The notes: generated by a model not told the origin, from the sequence alone. A DNA stretch of 64,000 nt from Chitinophagaceae bacterium IBVUCB1 (GCA_002127285.1 NFUW01000001.1:322057-386056); one strand, 5' to 3'; shown: positions 33,653 to 43,784, counted from the first letter of the stretch. Translations and numbers: made by a program.

Positions 33653-34741
33653 ATGACACAGGAATACCTGAAAGAAATGCGCGAGCGGGTACAGCATCTG
33701 CATCGCTTTTTGAAAGTTGAAGACCGGAATGCTAAGGTACAAAACGACCGTACCCTCACACTCGCACCCGGCTTTTGGGACGATAATACCCGCGCTACAG
33801 GCATACTGAAAGAAATTAAAATTAATAAATACTGGATAGACCTATGGACCAGTGTCAATACATCTGTTGAGGATTTTGCAATCCTGTTCGATTTTTGGAA
33901 AGAGGGTGCAGCCAGTGAAGAAGAAACACAGGAAGCCTACAACAAAGCCCTGAAAGCGATAGACGACCTCGAATTTAAATCAACCCTCAACCAGCCCGAA
34001 GATGAAATGCCTGCCGTGATGGTGATAAACAGTGGTGCGGGTGGTACGGAAAGTCAGGACTGGGCGGAGATGCTGCTGCGTATGTACCGTATGTATGGCG
34101 AAAAACAAGGATGGAAACTGGCAGAGATTGACGTACAGTACGGCGATGGTGCAGGCATCAAACAGGCAACCATAGAGTTTGATGGTGAATTTGCTTACGG
34201 ACTGCTGAAAGCAGAAAGTGGTGTACACCGCTTAGTACGCATATCGCCTTTTGATAGCAACGCACGCAGGCATACTTCATTTGCATCAGTGTTTGTTTAT
34301 CCGCTGGTAGATGATAGTATAGAAATAGCAGTTAGTCCCGCCGATTTGGAATGGGAGTTTTACCGTGCTGGTGGTAAGGGCGGCCAAAACGTAAACAAAG
34401 TAGAAACAGCCGTTCGACTGAAGCATATACCCAGTGGCATCATCGTAGAATGTCAGCAGGCACGTACACAGGGCGAAAACCGCGAAAAAGCACTCACCAT
34501 GCTGAAAAGCCGCCTGTATGAAGAAGAACTGCGCAAACGCGAAGAACTGAAAAACGCTACCAACAGCAGCAAGAAAAAAATTGAGTGGGGCTCGCAGATA
34601 CGTTCTTATGTTTTTCATCCGTACAAGATGATAAAGGACCACCGTACCGATTACGAAGTAGGCAATGTAGGGCCAGTAATGGATGGAGAAATAGATGATT
34701 TCATCAAAGCATACCTTATGAGTTTTAAAGAAGAGGTGTGA
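33653..34741 (+). CDS. prfB: Peptide chain release factor 2
   Basis: 362 residues. The stop-codon recognition region contains RVQHLHRFL at the start and the usual three-domain layout; GGQ is in [11 protein letters not shown] and catalyses peptide release. RF2 genes in many bacteria contain an in-frame stop with a +1 frameshift near codon 25; here the frame is open all through at the matching place ([10 protein letters not shown]), so there is no such autoregulation. The 3' end overlaps the ABC exporter gene by 4 bases (GTGA), so the two are coupled. Confidence 0.96.
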   Translation: MTQEYLKEMRERVQHLHRFLKVEDRNAKVQNDRTLTLAPGFWDDNTRATGILKEIKINKYWIDLWTSVNTSVEDFAILFDFWKEGAASEEETQEAYNKALKAIDDLEFKSTLNQPEDEMPAVMVINSGAGGTESQDWAEMLLRMYRMYGEKQGWKLAEIDVQYGDGAGIKQATIEFDGEFAYGLLKAESGVHRLVRISPFDSNARRHTSFASVFVYPLVDDSIEIAVSPADLEWEFYRAGGKGGQNVNKVETAVRLKHIPSGIIVECQQARTQGENREKALTMLKSRLYEEELRKREELKNATNSSKKKIEWGSQIRSYVFHPYKMIKDHRTDYEVGNVGPVMDGEIDDFIKAYLMSFKEEV

Positions 34742-36498
34742 GCGAAGCCAAAAAAATATTCGACCTCTCTTTATTGCGTCGCATATTCTCATTTGCATCG
34801 CCATACAAGCGCAGCCTGTATATATCTATGGCTATGTCGGTAGTATTGGCTGCTACATCGCCATTGCGACCTTACCTCATACAGCTATCAGTAGATAAAT
34901 ACATTACTAACCATCTACTCCAGATGCTTATCAATATCAGCATCATACAGTTAGTGGTGTTGCTGGCAGAGAATGCATTGCGCTTCTGGTTTTTGTACCG
35001 CATCAACTGGCTGGGGCAGGCTGTAATAAACGATATGCGCAAAACGGTATTCAGCAAAATATTGTTTCAAAATATAGGTTACTACGACCGTACGCCTATT
35101 GGCACACTTACTACACGCACCATCAACGATGTAGAGGCAGTAAACGATGTGTTTTCCGAAGGTATCATATCCATCATAGCCGATGTACTGACGATAGTGG
35201 CTATTATGACTATCATGTTTGCTACAGATTGGCGGCTGACGCTGGTGTGCCTCGCACCTTTCCCTGTATTGATATTAGCTACCTATTGGTTCAAAGAGAG
35301 CGTAAACAAATCTTTTCAGCGGGTGCGTAATGCGGTAGCTGCGCTCAATGCTTTTGTACAAGAGCATATCGTGGGTATGTATATCGTACAGGCTTTCGCT
35401 GCTGAAAAGCATGAGATGGATAAATTCAAAACCATCAATAAAGAACACCGCGATGCAAATATCAAAGCCATCTTTGCTTACTCGGTATTTTTTCCTGTGG
35501 TTGAAATCATCCTTGCCATGTCTATGGGTTTGCTGGTATGGTGGGGTGCACATCGTATGCTCAACTACAGCGTAACGCCCGGCGTAGTGATAGCATTTGT
35601 TATGTACCTCAACCTGTTGTTCCGCCCGTTGCGGATGATGGCAGATAAATTCAATGTACTGCAAATGGGCATGATAGCGGGAGAGCGTGTTTTCACGGTA
35701 CTGGATAGTAACGAACACCTTACCGCTAATGGAACAATAAAGGCTGATAAGATAAAGGGCGATGTGCGTTTTAATGACGTTCACTTCAGCTACAAGCAAG
35801 GCACACCTGTGCTAAAGGGTGTTTCGTTTGATATACCTGTAGGTAAAACACTGGCAGTAGTAGGGCATACGGGTGCGGGCAAAACATCCATCATCAGCAT
35901 ACTGAACAGGCTATACGAAATAGAAAGCGGCAGCATAGCGATTGATGGCACCAACCTGCAAGACTATGATATATACAGCCTGCGCAGCCATATAGGTATT
36001 GTGTTGCAAGATGTATTTCTTTTTTCGGGTACGATAGCCGACAATATCACACTACGCAATGCAGATATATCCCGTGACAAGGTAGAAGCTGTTTGTAAAT
36101 TACTTGGCATACACCACTTCATTATGAGCCTGCCAAAGGGGTATGATTATAATGTAATGGAACGTGGCAACACATTATCGCAAGGGCAGCGGCAACTATT
36201 GTCTTTTGCAAGGGCATTGCTTTATAATCCGTCAATTTTGATACTGGACGAAGCCACCTCATCCGTTGACAGCGAGAGTGAACAACTGATACAGCAAGCC
36301 ATAGACAAGATGATAACGGGGCGAACATCCATCGTGATAGCACACCGTCTTTCAACCATCCGCCGTGCAGACGAAATCATTGTAATGGACAAAGGCCAAA
36401 TAATAGAACGCGGCAATCACCAATCACTTATAGCAGCGCAGGGCGAGTATTATAAGCTATATACTGCGGTGGAGAGGAAGAAGGAGAAGGTGTTGTAG
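34738..36498 (+). CDS. ABC exporter with fused membrane and ATPase domains (MsbA-like)
   Basis: 586 residues from GTG. Six membrane helices in about residues 20-310 of the ABC type I exporter fold, then a nucleotide-binding domain with GHTGAGKTS, the signature [11 protein letters not shown] and [10 protein letters not shown]. It acts as a homodimer or with another half. In Bacteroidota this type next to prfB is common; it may carry lipids or drugs. Its start overlaps prfB. Confidence 0.9.
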   Translation: MSEAKKIFDLSLLRRIFSFASPYKRSLYISMAMSVVLAATSPLRPYLIQLSVDKYITNHLLQMLINISIIQLVVLLAENALRFWFLYRINWLGQAVINDMRKTVFSKILFQNIGYYDRTPIGTLTTRTINDVEAVNDVFSEGIISIIADVLTIVAIMTIMFATDWRLTLVCLAPFPVLILATYWFKESVNKSFQRVRNAVAALNAFVQEHIVGMYIVQAFAAEKHEMDKFKTINKEHRDANIKAIFAYSVFFPVVEIILAMSMGLLVWWGAHRMLNYSVTPGVVIAFVMYLNLLFRPLRMMADKFNVLQMGMIAGERVFTVLDSNEHLTANGTIKADKIKGDVRFNDVHFSYKQGTPVLKGVSFDIPVGKTLAVVGHTGAGKTSIISILNRLYEIESGSIAIDGTNLQDYDIYSLRSHIGIVLQDVFLFSGTIADNITLRNADISRDKVEAVCKLLGIHHFIMSLPKGYDYNVMERGNTLSQGQRQLLSFARALLYNPSILILDEATSSVDSESEQLIQQAIDKMITGRTSIVIAHRLSTIRRADEIIVMDKGQIIERGNHQSLIAAQGEYYKLYTAVERKKEKVL

Positions 36499-36533
36499 TA
36501 TTTTAATATCGTATATTTATATAAATCTATTGT

Positions 36534-37427
36534 ATGCGGTATTGGGGATTAACAATGCTCTGTATGATGAGCATCTATTGTGTGCAAGCACAAATCACTT
36601 CTCCTATAAAGGTTACAATCAGTACTAATAATTATGTGATAGGTACTCATATTGATACAAGCCTGTTAGACGAGGTTTACGATAATATTTGCTCTATAAC
36701 AGTTAAGATAGAAAACATCAGTAAGAAACCAGTCGTAGTCAATCAGTCAATTTATGGTAATTACAGCTACATCATGCCCCCCGATTATATTTCCTTTAAA
36801 ATATACTATAGAAAAAATCATAAAAGTAAATATGTAGAATGCCAGTATCAATTCAAAATGAACTGCATATTCAGTGATGAAGAATATACTCAAGTATTAC
36901 GCCCACGACAGAGCATTAGTGAAAGAATCAATCCTTTCACTGATGTTATTTTCAAGGGTGCTGGAGAATACAAGATTTATTGTCTATACAGAATGCCATT
37001 AAAAGACACGAACACAATTATAAAATCTAATACAATTAATATTGAGTTTAAACCTGATACATTCATTACTGAGGACAATAGTTTTATTCTAAGAGCCAGA
37101 GCTAGAGAAGCATACGAAAAAGGAGATTATGTATTGGCTGGTATTATGTACCAAAGACTAACAGAGAATGAACAGTTAAATGCTGAATGGCAATATAGGT
37201 TGGGGCTATGCTATTTGAAAGTTAAAAATTACGAACGTGCATATAATTCTTTAGGAAGTGCAAGCTACAACTCATCTAATATAGAATATCGTAAAGCATA
37301 CATTTCACTATTAAAAGAAATGAATGATAGTACTCAATTGGATATAGAACTCAAAGAATTAAGCCAAATAATACAATCTGCTGATAGTTTTAAAAAACAA
37401 ATTGCACCTTATATTAACAACAGATAA
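36534..37427 (+). CDS. Secreted TPR-containing protein, unknown
   Basis: 297 residues. Signal peptide (1-19, ending VQAQ). The first part is a beta-rich domain with no recognised family (SPIKVTISTNNYVIG, VKIENISKKPVVVN), resembling an extracellular Ig-like fold. The second part (about 190-270) holds tetratricopeptide-like helices, AREAYEKGDYVLAGIMYQRLTENEQ and YRLGLCYLKVKNYERAYNSLG. It is AT-richer than the neighbours. Confidence 0.65.
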   Translation: MRYWGLTMLCMMSIYCVQAQITSPIKVTISTNNYVIGTHIDTSLLDEVYDNICSITVKIENISKKPVVVNQSIYGNYSYIMPPDYISFKIYYRKNHKSKYVECQYQFKMNCIFSDEEYTQVLRPRQSISERINPFTDVIFKGAGEYKIYCLYRMPLKDTNTIIKSNTINIEFKPDTFITEDNSFILRARAREAYEKGDYVLAGIMYQRLTENEQLNAEWQYRLGLCYLKVKNYERAYNSLGSASYNSSNIEYRKAYISLLKEMNDSTQLDIELKELSQIIQSADSFKKQIAPYINNR

Positions 37428-37456
37428 ATAATATTTATCGTAATAATGTTTCATTA

Positions 37457-38863
37457 TCATTTCACCCATTTATCCAACCAATCGCCAACTGCCTGCAAAG
37501 CGATGGGTGCTATGGTTTCTTCCAGTATGCCATATTCCTGCACGGTGCATTTTTTGCAGGTTTGGAAGAGGTGGTTAAGCCCCTGCAGTTCTTTTATTTC
37601 ATAATTCTTTGTCTTGCTCTTTGTAAGCATTTGCCTCATGCCTTCAAGGTTCGGTTTGGATAGCACCTGCATATCCTTATCGCCATTCAGTGCCAATACT
37701 TTGCAGCTTAGTTTTTGCAGTACGGGTTGTGGGTCGTATTTCAGAAAGTAATTGAACCATGCATCGTGATATATCTTCATAAACTCTGCCACAAATTTTT
37801 TCTCTTTCTCAAAGTCGTCAATATCAACCAATGCAATCGCATCTTTTGATGCAGTATTTTTCCATGCAGTAGTTACCTGTATCATTTTATTCTGCGCTTC
37901 CTCACCAGTTGCAGATGATATGATGGATTGCTCTATGCCCCTGTACAACTTGCGGTATTCAGCCACAATAGCGGGGGCTACACCACTTGCCTGCATCACA
38001 GCCGCGCTCTGGTCTTCCATCAGTTCATATATTTTCACCCCCGGCCCTGCCATTAGCACTATGAAGTCTATATCTTTGCGTTCAATAGCCACCATCGGGG
38101 CTATCATACCGCCCTCGCTATGCCCAAGCATACCTATTTTTTTCGCATTCACTTCTTTACGTGTTTTCAGATAGTCTATGGCTGCATGGGCATCTTTGGC
38201 AAAATCGGCACTGGTGGCTTTTTTACGGTCGCCCGTAGTTTGTCCTACGCCTCTGTCATCTACACGTAGCACGATGTATCCTTTCTTCGTCAGGTAATCG
38301 GCCATTACTGCAAAGGGTTTATGCCCCATCAATTCCTCATCCCTGTTTTGCGGACCTGAACCGCTTATCAGCAATACGGCAGGATATGTTTTGCCGCCCG
38401 CAGGCATGGTTATGGTAGCCCCATAGCTAATGCTGCCATCTGCGTTTTTGAATGTAACATCTTCGCTCAGATAGCCATACGGCGGCTTGGGCGTTTGCGG
38501 CCTGCTCAGTTCGGTTGGCTTATCGGTGCGCTTCATTAGTAACGGAAAATTCATGCCGCCCTGTTTCCATACACCTGTTATCTCGTTGTCTTTTAACAAG
38601 CCTGCGTATTGTATACCCGCATTGTTCAGATCGAACAATATGCTATCACCCGTTATGGTAGTGCTGGCTACCGGTACACCCGTTACGCCTTGGTCGGGGC
38701 TATCCATCGTGGCCGCCAGTTTACCATTTGCTTCCTTTACACGAAATACCAATCTTACTTTTTGCCCTACATTCATTTCTCCTTCCCAATTGCCTACAGG
38801 GCTTTGCGCTGCTGCGGCTATAGAACAAGTTATTCCTACCAAAGTGCTGAATAGTTTTTGCAT
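37457..38863 (-). CDS. Exported alpha/beta hydrolase (dipeptidyl peptidase-like)
   Basis: About 468 residues from the ATG at 38863; the frame is open to 38938, but that would add a part without signal sequence and overlap sdpI. Signal peptide MQKLFSTLVGITCSIAAAAQ. A small N-terminal beta domain (about 22-120, GNWEGEM) precedes the hydrolase: nucleophile elbow GHSEGGM, oxyanion stretch SGSGPQNRDE, DDRGVG, and a C-terminal GLNHLFQ with the catalytic His. It starts 2 bases after the sdpI stop, so it is the third gene of an sdpR-sdpI unit. Confidence 0.85.
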   Translation of the reverse strand: MQKLFSTLVGITCSIAAAAQSPVGNWEGEMNVGQKVRLVFRVKEANGKLAATMDSPDQGVTGVPVASTTITGDSILFDLNNAGIQYAGLLKDNEITGVWKQGGMNFPLLMKRTDKPTELSRPQTPKPPYGYLSEDVTFKNADGSISYGATITMPAGGKTYPAVLLISGSGPQNRDEELMGHKPFAVMADYLTKKGYIVLRVDDRGVGQTTGDRKKATSADFAKDAHAAIDYLKTRKEVNAKKIGMLGHSEGGMIAPMVAIERKDIDFIVLMAGPGVKIYELMEDQSAAVMQASGVAPAIVAEYRKLYRGIEQSIISSATGEEAQNKMIQVTTAWKNTASKDAIALVDIDDFEKEKKFVAEFMKIYHDAWFNYFLKYDPQPVLQKLSCKVLALNGDKDMQVLSKPNLEGMRQMLTKSKTKNYEIKELQGLNHLFQTCKKCTVQEYGILEETIAPIALQAVGDWLDKWVK

Positions 38864-38864
38864 A

Positions 38865-39536
38865 CTATGATTTTGCTTGTTTGCTTTTTTTGAATAATGA
38901 ATAGGAATACCATACGGGTATGGCAACGATGCACACAACTACTGCAATTAATATGCTGCCTGCCAATACGGGCTTTAGCGTAAGCGAAGCGATGCTGATT
39001 GAGATGCCACCTGCCACCCACAAGTGGCTGGCAACACGATGTGTTTGCTTCCAGTTATTTTCATCGCTCAGCGTCCACGGCAGGCGGATGCCTGCAAAAT
39101 AGTTGGGCTTCAGGTTGTGCATATAGTTACCAACAAACGCCAGCAGCAAACCTACTAATGGTATGATAGCTTTGTCTGCTACACTCTTGCCACCACTCAT
39201 GCCATCTGCAATGATGATGATATTGATAGCTGTAAGGAACAGGCTGACACCTGTTGCCAGTTTGTCGAACGTAGCAGACTGTTCTGCTTTTACGCGCTTA
39301 GGATCTATTTTATGAATATTACTGATGAGCAAATACGTGAGCAGGTTGACGATGGTAATTATCAGTACACCGGTAAGAAATTCATTTTTATTTCCTACTC
39401 TGTCCACCTCGCCATGTATGTTGTAGTGCAGTGGCATAGTTGCAGGCATATCATTCCACATGTAGGCAATATATGCCAGTGGCAACAGGATGATGGTGCC
39501 TATGATTACTTGCTTATATGTACGAGCGTTTTGCAT
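38865..39536 (-). CDS. sdpI: SdpI-family membrane protein
   Basis: 223 residues with six membrane helices: a DUF1648 pair at the start (MPATMPLHYNIHGEVDRVGNK) and the SdpI domain later (NYMHNLKPNYFAGIRLPWTLSDENNW). In Bacillus SdpI gives immunity to the SdpC toxin and holds SdpR at the membrane when the toxin is present. It overlaps the sdpR end by 23 bases. No sdpC homologue is near; a general envelope-stress role is possible. Confidence 0.87.
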   Translation of the reverse strand: MQNARTYKQVIIGTIILLPLAYIAYMWNDMPATMPLHYNIHGEVDRVGNKNEFLTGVLIITIVNLLTYLLISNIHKIDPKRVKAEQSATFDKLATGVSLFLTAINIIIIADGMSGGKSVADKAIIPLVGLLLAFVGNYMHNLKPNYFAGIRLPWTLSDENNWKQTHRVASHLWVAGGISISIASLTLKPVLAGSILIAVVVCIVAIPVWYSYSLFKKSKQAKS

Positions 39537-39816
39537 TGTTTACAGTTTTATGTTTTTTAGCGGCAGGTGTTAATTGCACCAGCCATTTTAAAAACTCATC
39601 CACCACGGTTGTGTTCAGCGAGTAGTAGATAAACTGCCCTTGTTTATCTGCCTCTATCAGGCCCGCCTGCTTCAATATATCCAGATGGTGAGAGATACTG
39701 GGCTTTGAGATGTTGAATTGGTCAGCTATCTCTCCTGCCGTTCGTTCTTTTGCTTTCAGCAGTTCCAGTATGTCCCTTCTCGTCTGGTCGTTCAGGGCTT
39801 TGAATAACTTATCCAT
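39514..39816 (-). CDS. sdpR: ArsR/SmtB-type repressor (SdpR-like)
   Basis: 100 residues, a winged helix repressor: DQTRRDILELLKAKERTAGEIADQFNISKPSISHHLDILKQAGLI. It has no cysteine metal-binding site in the third helix, so it is not a metal sensor and fits the SdpR branch, which is sequestered by SdpI. It is the first gene before sdpI and overlaps it. A palindrome covering its start codon is a probable self-operator. Confidence 0.88.
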   Translation of the reverse strand: MDKLFKALNDQTRRDILELLKAKERTAGEIADQFNISKPSISHHLDILKQAGLIEADKQGQFIYYSLNTTVVDEFLKWLVQLTPAAKKHKTVNNAKRSYI

Positions 39817-39849
39817 TTAGATATTTAGTTAATTAGACAAATTTCTAAA
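39816..39849 (-). promoter_or_regulatory. Imperfect 34-bp palindrome at the sdpR start (probable operator)
   Basis: The halves begin TTTAGATATTTAG and, on the other strand, TTTAGAAATTTGTC. It runs from the sdpR ATG to 33 bases upstream. A dimeric ArsR-type repressor bound here would block its own promoter. Confidence 0.6.
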
Positions 39850-39878
39850 TACTTTCTCATATGGCAAAATCATTAACA

Positions 39879-39906
39879 AAAAAGGCTCGCAACTGCGAGC
39901 CTTTTT
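39879..39906 (-). terminator. Terminator of fbp
   Basis: Arms GGCTCGC and GCGAGCC around AACT with flanking A and T runs, about 20 bases past the fbp stop on the minus strand. Confidence 0.8.
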
Positions 39907-39926
39907 AACAATATGAACCGTTTGAT

Positions 39927-40949
39927 TTATGCAACAGTAGTGGCTGCATTTTCAAATTCCAGTGCTTTTTCTACCATGTTTTTTGAACCTATGTAGATGG
40001 GTACACGCTGGTGCAGTTCTGTAGGTGCTACGCTTAGTACGCTGCTATACCCCGTGCTTGCCAAACCGCCTGCCGCCTCTACAAGAAAAGCCATAGGGTT
40101 GCACTCGTATTGAAGGCGCAGCTTGCCATTGGGGTTGCTCTTATCGGCAGGGTACATAAAGATGCCGCCCTTTATCAGGGTTCGGTGCATATCTGCCACC
40201 ATGCTGCCAATATAGCGTTGAGAATAAGGGCGGCCCTCTTCTTTATTGCTTTCCATACAATAGTTGAGGAAGTTTTTTGTACCCTCGTGATACTTCACTG
40301 TATTACCCTGATTGATGGAATATATCTTGCCTTTTTCAGGACATTTCATATTGGCGTGGCTGAGGCAAAACTCACCTATTGAGGGTTCGAGCGTGAAGCC
40401 GTTGATGCCCGTTTTAGTAGCATATACCAGCATGGTGCTGCTACCGTATATTACGTAACCGGCAGCCATTAGCTTACTGCCGGGTTGCAGAAAATCTGCA
40501 GCAGTACATGGTTTGCCTAATTCGCTGACACGGCGGTATATGGAAAATATAGTGCCTATCGGCGCGTTCACATCTATGTTTGAAGAACCATCCAAAGGGT
40601 CGAACAATACCACGTATTTAGAATTCATAGACCATTCGTCCTCAAAGCTGATGAAGTCGTCATTTTCCTCGGATGCGATGCCCGCGCAATCGGCACTATT
40701 GCGCAATACGTTTATCAGGGTTTCGTCCGCATATATGTCCAGCTTCATTTGTTCTTCACCCTGCACATTGGTTGCGCCGTGCTTGCCCAGTATATCTACA
40801 AGCCCTGCTTTCAATACTTGTTTATTTATCAGTTTGCAGGCAAGGCCGATGTCTCTTAACAGGGCAGATAATTCGCCCGTTGCTTGCGGAAACCTTCTCG
40901 TTTCACGGATGGTAAACTCATCCAGTGTCATCAATTTTTTCGGATTCAT
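39927..40949 (-). CDS. fbp: Fructose-1,6-bisphosphatase class 1
   Basis: 340 residues from ATG at 40949; an in-frame ATG at 40970 would add seven residues absent in relatives (MNPKK start). Motifs: GEEQMKLDIYAD, SEENDDF, the metal-binding FDPLDGSSNIDVNAPIG and GGIFMYPAD. It catalyses the last regulated step of gluconeogenesis. It has its own terminator and is divergent from corA. Confidence 0.95.
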   Translation of the reverse strand: MNPKKLMTLDEFTIRETRRFPQATGELSALLRDIGLACKLINKQVLKAGLVDILGKHGATNVQGEEQMKLDIYADETLINVLRNSADCAGIASEENDDFISFEDEWSMNSKYVVLFDPLDGSSNIDVNAPIGTIFSIYRRVSELGKPCTAADFLQPGSKLMAAGYVIYGSSTMLVYATKTGINGFTLEPSIGEFCLSHANMKCPEKGKIYSINQGNTVKYHEGTKNFLNYCMESNKEEGRPYSQRYIGSMVADMHRTLIKGGIFMYPADKSNPNGKLRLQYECNPMAFLVEAAGGLASTGYSSVLSVAPTELHQRVPIYIGSKNMVEKALEFENAATTVA

Positions 40950-40975
40950 ATTGCAAAGATAATATCCCATGCTGC

Positions 40976-41000
40976 TACCCCCAAGGGAGAGGGGTAAAAA
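40976..41000. repeat. Degenerate half of a G-run repeat upstream of fbp
   Basis: ACCCCCAAGGGAGAGGGGT, resembling one arm of the repeats before secE and pntB, again just upstream of a gene start. No second arm was found. Confidence 0.3.
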
Positions 41001-41110
41001 AGTCTTTAATTCAGTGAAGCCTGCTGTAAGCAGGCAGCGATTTAATAGGGGCTTTTACAAGCGCTTTTATTACCTTTGGAACACATTTTTAAACACCCCC
41101 TGCCGGAGCA

Positions 41111-42052
41111 ATGGTTCAATACTTCAAAAACATCAACCGCCAGACGCTGGAGATACAACTGCCTGAGGGTGCCAACTGGATAAATGTTACGCCGCCCTTT
41201 CAGGAAAACGAGATTGACAATCTGTCCCGTTCGCTGACCATCCCCCGCGACTTGCTGACCGATACGCTTGATATTGAAGAGCGCGCCCGTTACGAAATTG
41301 AAGATGGGGTGAAGTTGATTATTCTAAAAACACCAGTTGACAATAAATCGCTGAACGAGGGTGATGCCGATTACGTTACCATCCCCATATCCATCATCAT
41401 CAACGAGCGCAATCAGGTAGTAACCGTTAACTCGTTTGAGAATGTAGCCATCCGCCGTTTTCTGAACACGTTTGCCAAACGGCATCCCGAGCGCCCCAAT
41501 ATGATGGTGCTGAAAATTTTTGAGAAAGTGGTGATGGACTTTATGGAAGTGCTGAAAGAGATAAACCATAGCCGCAACATACTGGAGCAAAAACTATACG
41601 ACAGCAACCGTAATGAGGAATTGCTATACCTGATGCGAGTGCAGAAAAGCCTTGTGTATTTTGTAACCGCGCTACGAAGTAACGAACTGCTGCTGATGAA
41701 GATGGAGCGCACCAATTTTTTGAACTGCGATGAAGAGGAGCGTGAGTTTTTGAGCGATTTGATAGTAGAGTTTTCGCAAGCCCTTGAGATGGCGAATACT
41801 TATACCAACATCCTGAGCAGTACGATGGATGCTTTTGCCAGCATCATCAACAACAATATGAACCTTGTTATAAAACGCCTGACAAGTATCACCATCATGA
41901 TTTCGATACCTACGCTGATAGCCAGTTTGTTTGGTATGAACGTGGAGATACCTTTTGCGCATGGTACATACAGTTTCTACCTGCCTATACTTATAGCCTT
42001 GCTGGTATCGGTACTGGTGGTGTTTTATTTCAACAAGAAGCGGTGGTTTTAA
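41111..42052 (+). CDS. corA: CorA-family magnesium/divalent cation transporter
   Basis: 313 residues, normal for CorA. A large N-terminal cytoplasmic alpha/beta domain is followed by a long helix and two C-terminal membrane helices; the GMN selectivity motif is present (FGMNVEIPF), with the conserved acidic residue in the loop. It forms a pentamer in the inner membrane. Its stop directly abuts the next ATG, so it is co-transcribed with the Nudix gene. Confidence 0.95.
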   Translation: MVQYFKNINRQTLEIQLPEGANWINVTPPFQENEIDNLSRSLTIPRDLLTDTLDIEERARYEIEDGVKLIILKTPVDNKSLNEGDADYVTIPISIIINERNQVVTVNSFENVAIRRFLNTFAKRHPERPNMMVLKIFEKVVMDFMEVLKEINHSRNILEQKLYDSNRNEELLYLMRVQKSLVYFVTALRSNELLLMKMERTNFLNCDEEEREFLSDLIVEFSQALEMANTYTNILSSTMDAFASIINNNMNLVIKRLTSITIMISIPTLIASLFGMNVEIPFAHGTYSFYLPILIALLVSVLVVFYFNKKRWF

Positions 42053-42463
42053 ATGCAGCCTGCCAAACGATTTAACATACGTGTGTACGGGCTATGGCTG
42101 CACAACGGGCAGGTGCTGGTAAATGAAGAACTGATACGTGGCAGGAAAGTAATTAAATTCCCCGGTGGCGGGCTCGATTGGGGCGAGGGTACAATAGCCT
42201 GCCTGCAACGCGAATGGATGGAAGAACTGAACCTTGACATACAAGTCCTTTCTCATTTTTATACCACCGATTTTTTTCAGCACTCAGCATTTGACGATTC
42301 GCAGGTTATCAGTATTTACTACCTCGTAACGGGTGACGCAAATACACCCATCATCAACAATGTGCTCGAAGAACGCACCTACTGGCTGCCACTAACAGAA
42401 ATTAACGATGATACTTTTACCCTGCCGATAGATAAAGTGGTGGGGAAGATGCTGGTGGGTTAG
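42053..42463 (+). CDS. Nudix hydrolase
   Basis: 136 residues, one Nudix fold. The box is present as GGLDWGE, seven residues, then REWMEEL, with the Gly near the end replaced by Asn. Family enzymes cleave nucleoside diphosphates linked to other groups (ADP-ribose, capped or oxidised nucleotides); the substrate cannot be told. ATG immediately follows the corA stop. Confidence 0.85.
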   Translation: MQPAKRFNIRVYGLWLHNGQVLVNEELIRGRKVIKFPGGGLDWGEGTIACLQREWMEELNLDIQVLSHFYTTDFFQHSAFDDSQVISIYYLVTGDANTPIINNVLEERTYWLPLTEINDDTFTLPIDKVVGKMLVG

Positions 42464-42504
42464 ATTTCTTACCAAAAGTCAAGAGTAGAGCAAGTTCAGC
42501 GCAA

Positions 42505-42512
42505 TAGCTTTG
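42505..42512 (+). promoter_or_regulatory. -7 box for the DUF4386 gene
   Basis: TAGCTTTG, 14 bases before the ATG at 42527. No good -33 TTTG is seen at the usual distance. Confidence 0.35.
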
Positions 42513-42526
42513 CAGCAAAATTGTGT

Positions 42527-43207
42527 ATGAAGGATAATTTCCAACAAAATACAGACCGGAAAATATCTATAACAGCGGGCTTATCATTTCTAAGCATGGC
42601 TATACTTGCTGGTTTTGGATATGGCTATGGGTTCTCGGCTATTTACGTTAAGGGAAACCCTGCAAAAACGATACAAGCTCTTCAATCTCATGTATCCTTA
42701 TTCAGGATGGTTCTTATGTCATTCATCCTCATATTGTTGTTAGACGTGTTTATTGCATGGGCACTATACCTGTTCTTTGATAAGACGAATAAAAATCTAT
42801 CACTATTAGCAGCGTGGCTTCGTTTAGTTTATGCTGCTATGTTAGGTGTTGCTATCGAGCATTTATCAAATATTGCTATGGCTACAAATGGAAATAACAC
42901 GGAAATATATTCTCATTTTGATAGTTTCTTACATACATGGTCGTGGGGGTTGATTATTTTCGGATGCCATTTACTAGTGGTCGGGTTGTTGATACTCAAA
43001 ACCAATGCCATACCTGCATGGATAGGTATGCTTATGTTATTTGCGGGTTTGTGTTATTGCGCAATCAATGCTGCCAATGTGTTGCTGCCAGATTTTGCAC
43101 TTTATAAAGATGATGCAGATACTATACTTGCATTACCAATGGCAGCAGGAGAGATAGTATTTGCTTTATGGTTATTATTCAAAGGTGAGAAAAAGATAAT
43201 TACCTAA
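42527..43207 (+). CDS. DUF4386 family membrane protein
   Basis: 226 residues from the ATG at 42527 (a TTG at 42521 is in frame). Six membrane helices, with the pattern ITAGLSFLSMAILAGFGYGYGF at the start and NPAKTIQALQSH in the first loop, which fit DUF4386. The function is unknown; family members are near regulators and stress genes. Its last 8 bases overlap the 3' end of the convergent Crp-like gene. Confidence 0.8.
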   Translation: MKDNFQQNTDRKISITAGLSFLSMAILAGFGYGYGFSAIYVKGNPAKTIQALQSHVSLFRMVLMSFILILLLDVFIAWALYLFFDKTNKNLSLLAAWLRLVYAAMLGVAIEHLSNIAMATNGNNTEIYSHFDSFLHTWSWGLIIFGCHLLVVGLLILKTNAIPAWIGMLMLFAGLCYCAINAANVLLPDFALYKDDADTILALPMAAGEIVFALWLLFKGEKKIIT

Positions 43208-43784
43208 CAATCCTTTTTCTTATTCTGCTTAATGATTCAGGAGTAATGCCCAAGTAGCTGGCTATTTGATTTAGTGGTGCCCTTTGCAATAGGCTTGGAC
43301 GTGTTTCTAATAAATTGAGATAACGCTCTTCAGCGCTGCTTGCAATGAATTTTGCATAATCATTTTGTATTTTCCCAAAGCTTTGTTCCATCATTTGTCT
43401 TGTAACCTGCAGCAATTTTGGATAGCGGTTATACATTTCAGACTCGTCCTCTAAATTGCCAACTATAAGTATGCTATCTTCATTGCAAATCAGATTTGTA
43501 TCTGCTGCTGTGCCATTTACATAACTACTGAATAATACTGCCGCTTGTTCTTCTGTATAGAATTGGGTTGTTATTTCTATGCCATCATCTATGTGATATT
43601 GGCGCAGACAGCCTTTTAATACAAAATAACACTCCTTACACACTTCTCCCTCTCTAATCAGCATCGTGCCTTTAAGATATTTCTTTGCATTTAGCTTATC
43701 TGCAATCTCTTCAATTTCTTGATTAGTAAATGCATCAAACGTGGATAAAAATGTCAACAATTTTTTTCTTACTTCCGTCTGCAT
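43200..43784 (-). CDS. Crp/Fnr-family regulator
   Basis: 194 residues. A cyclic-nucleotide-binding-like N-terminal domain (with YLKGTMLIREGEVCKECYFVLKGCLRQY) and a C-terminal HTH (LNQIASYLGITPESLSRIRKRI). It lacks the cysteine cluster of Fnr. It is convergent with the DUF4386 gene, with an 8-base tail overlap. Bacteroidota have many such regulators; the target is unknown. Confidence 0.88.
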   Translation of the reverse strand: MQTEVRKKLLTFLSTFDAFTNQEIEEIADKLNAKKYLKGTMLIREGEVCKECYFVLKGCLRQYHIDDGIEITTQFYTEEQAAVLFSSYVNGTAADTNLICNEDSILIVGNLEDESEMYNRYPKLLQVTRQMMEQSFGKIQNDYAKFIASSAEERYLNLLETRPSLLQRAPLNQIASYLGITPESLSRIRKRIVR

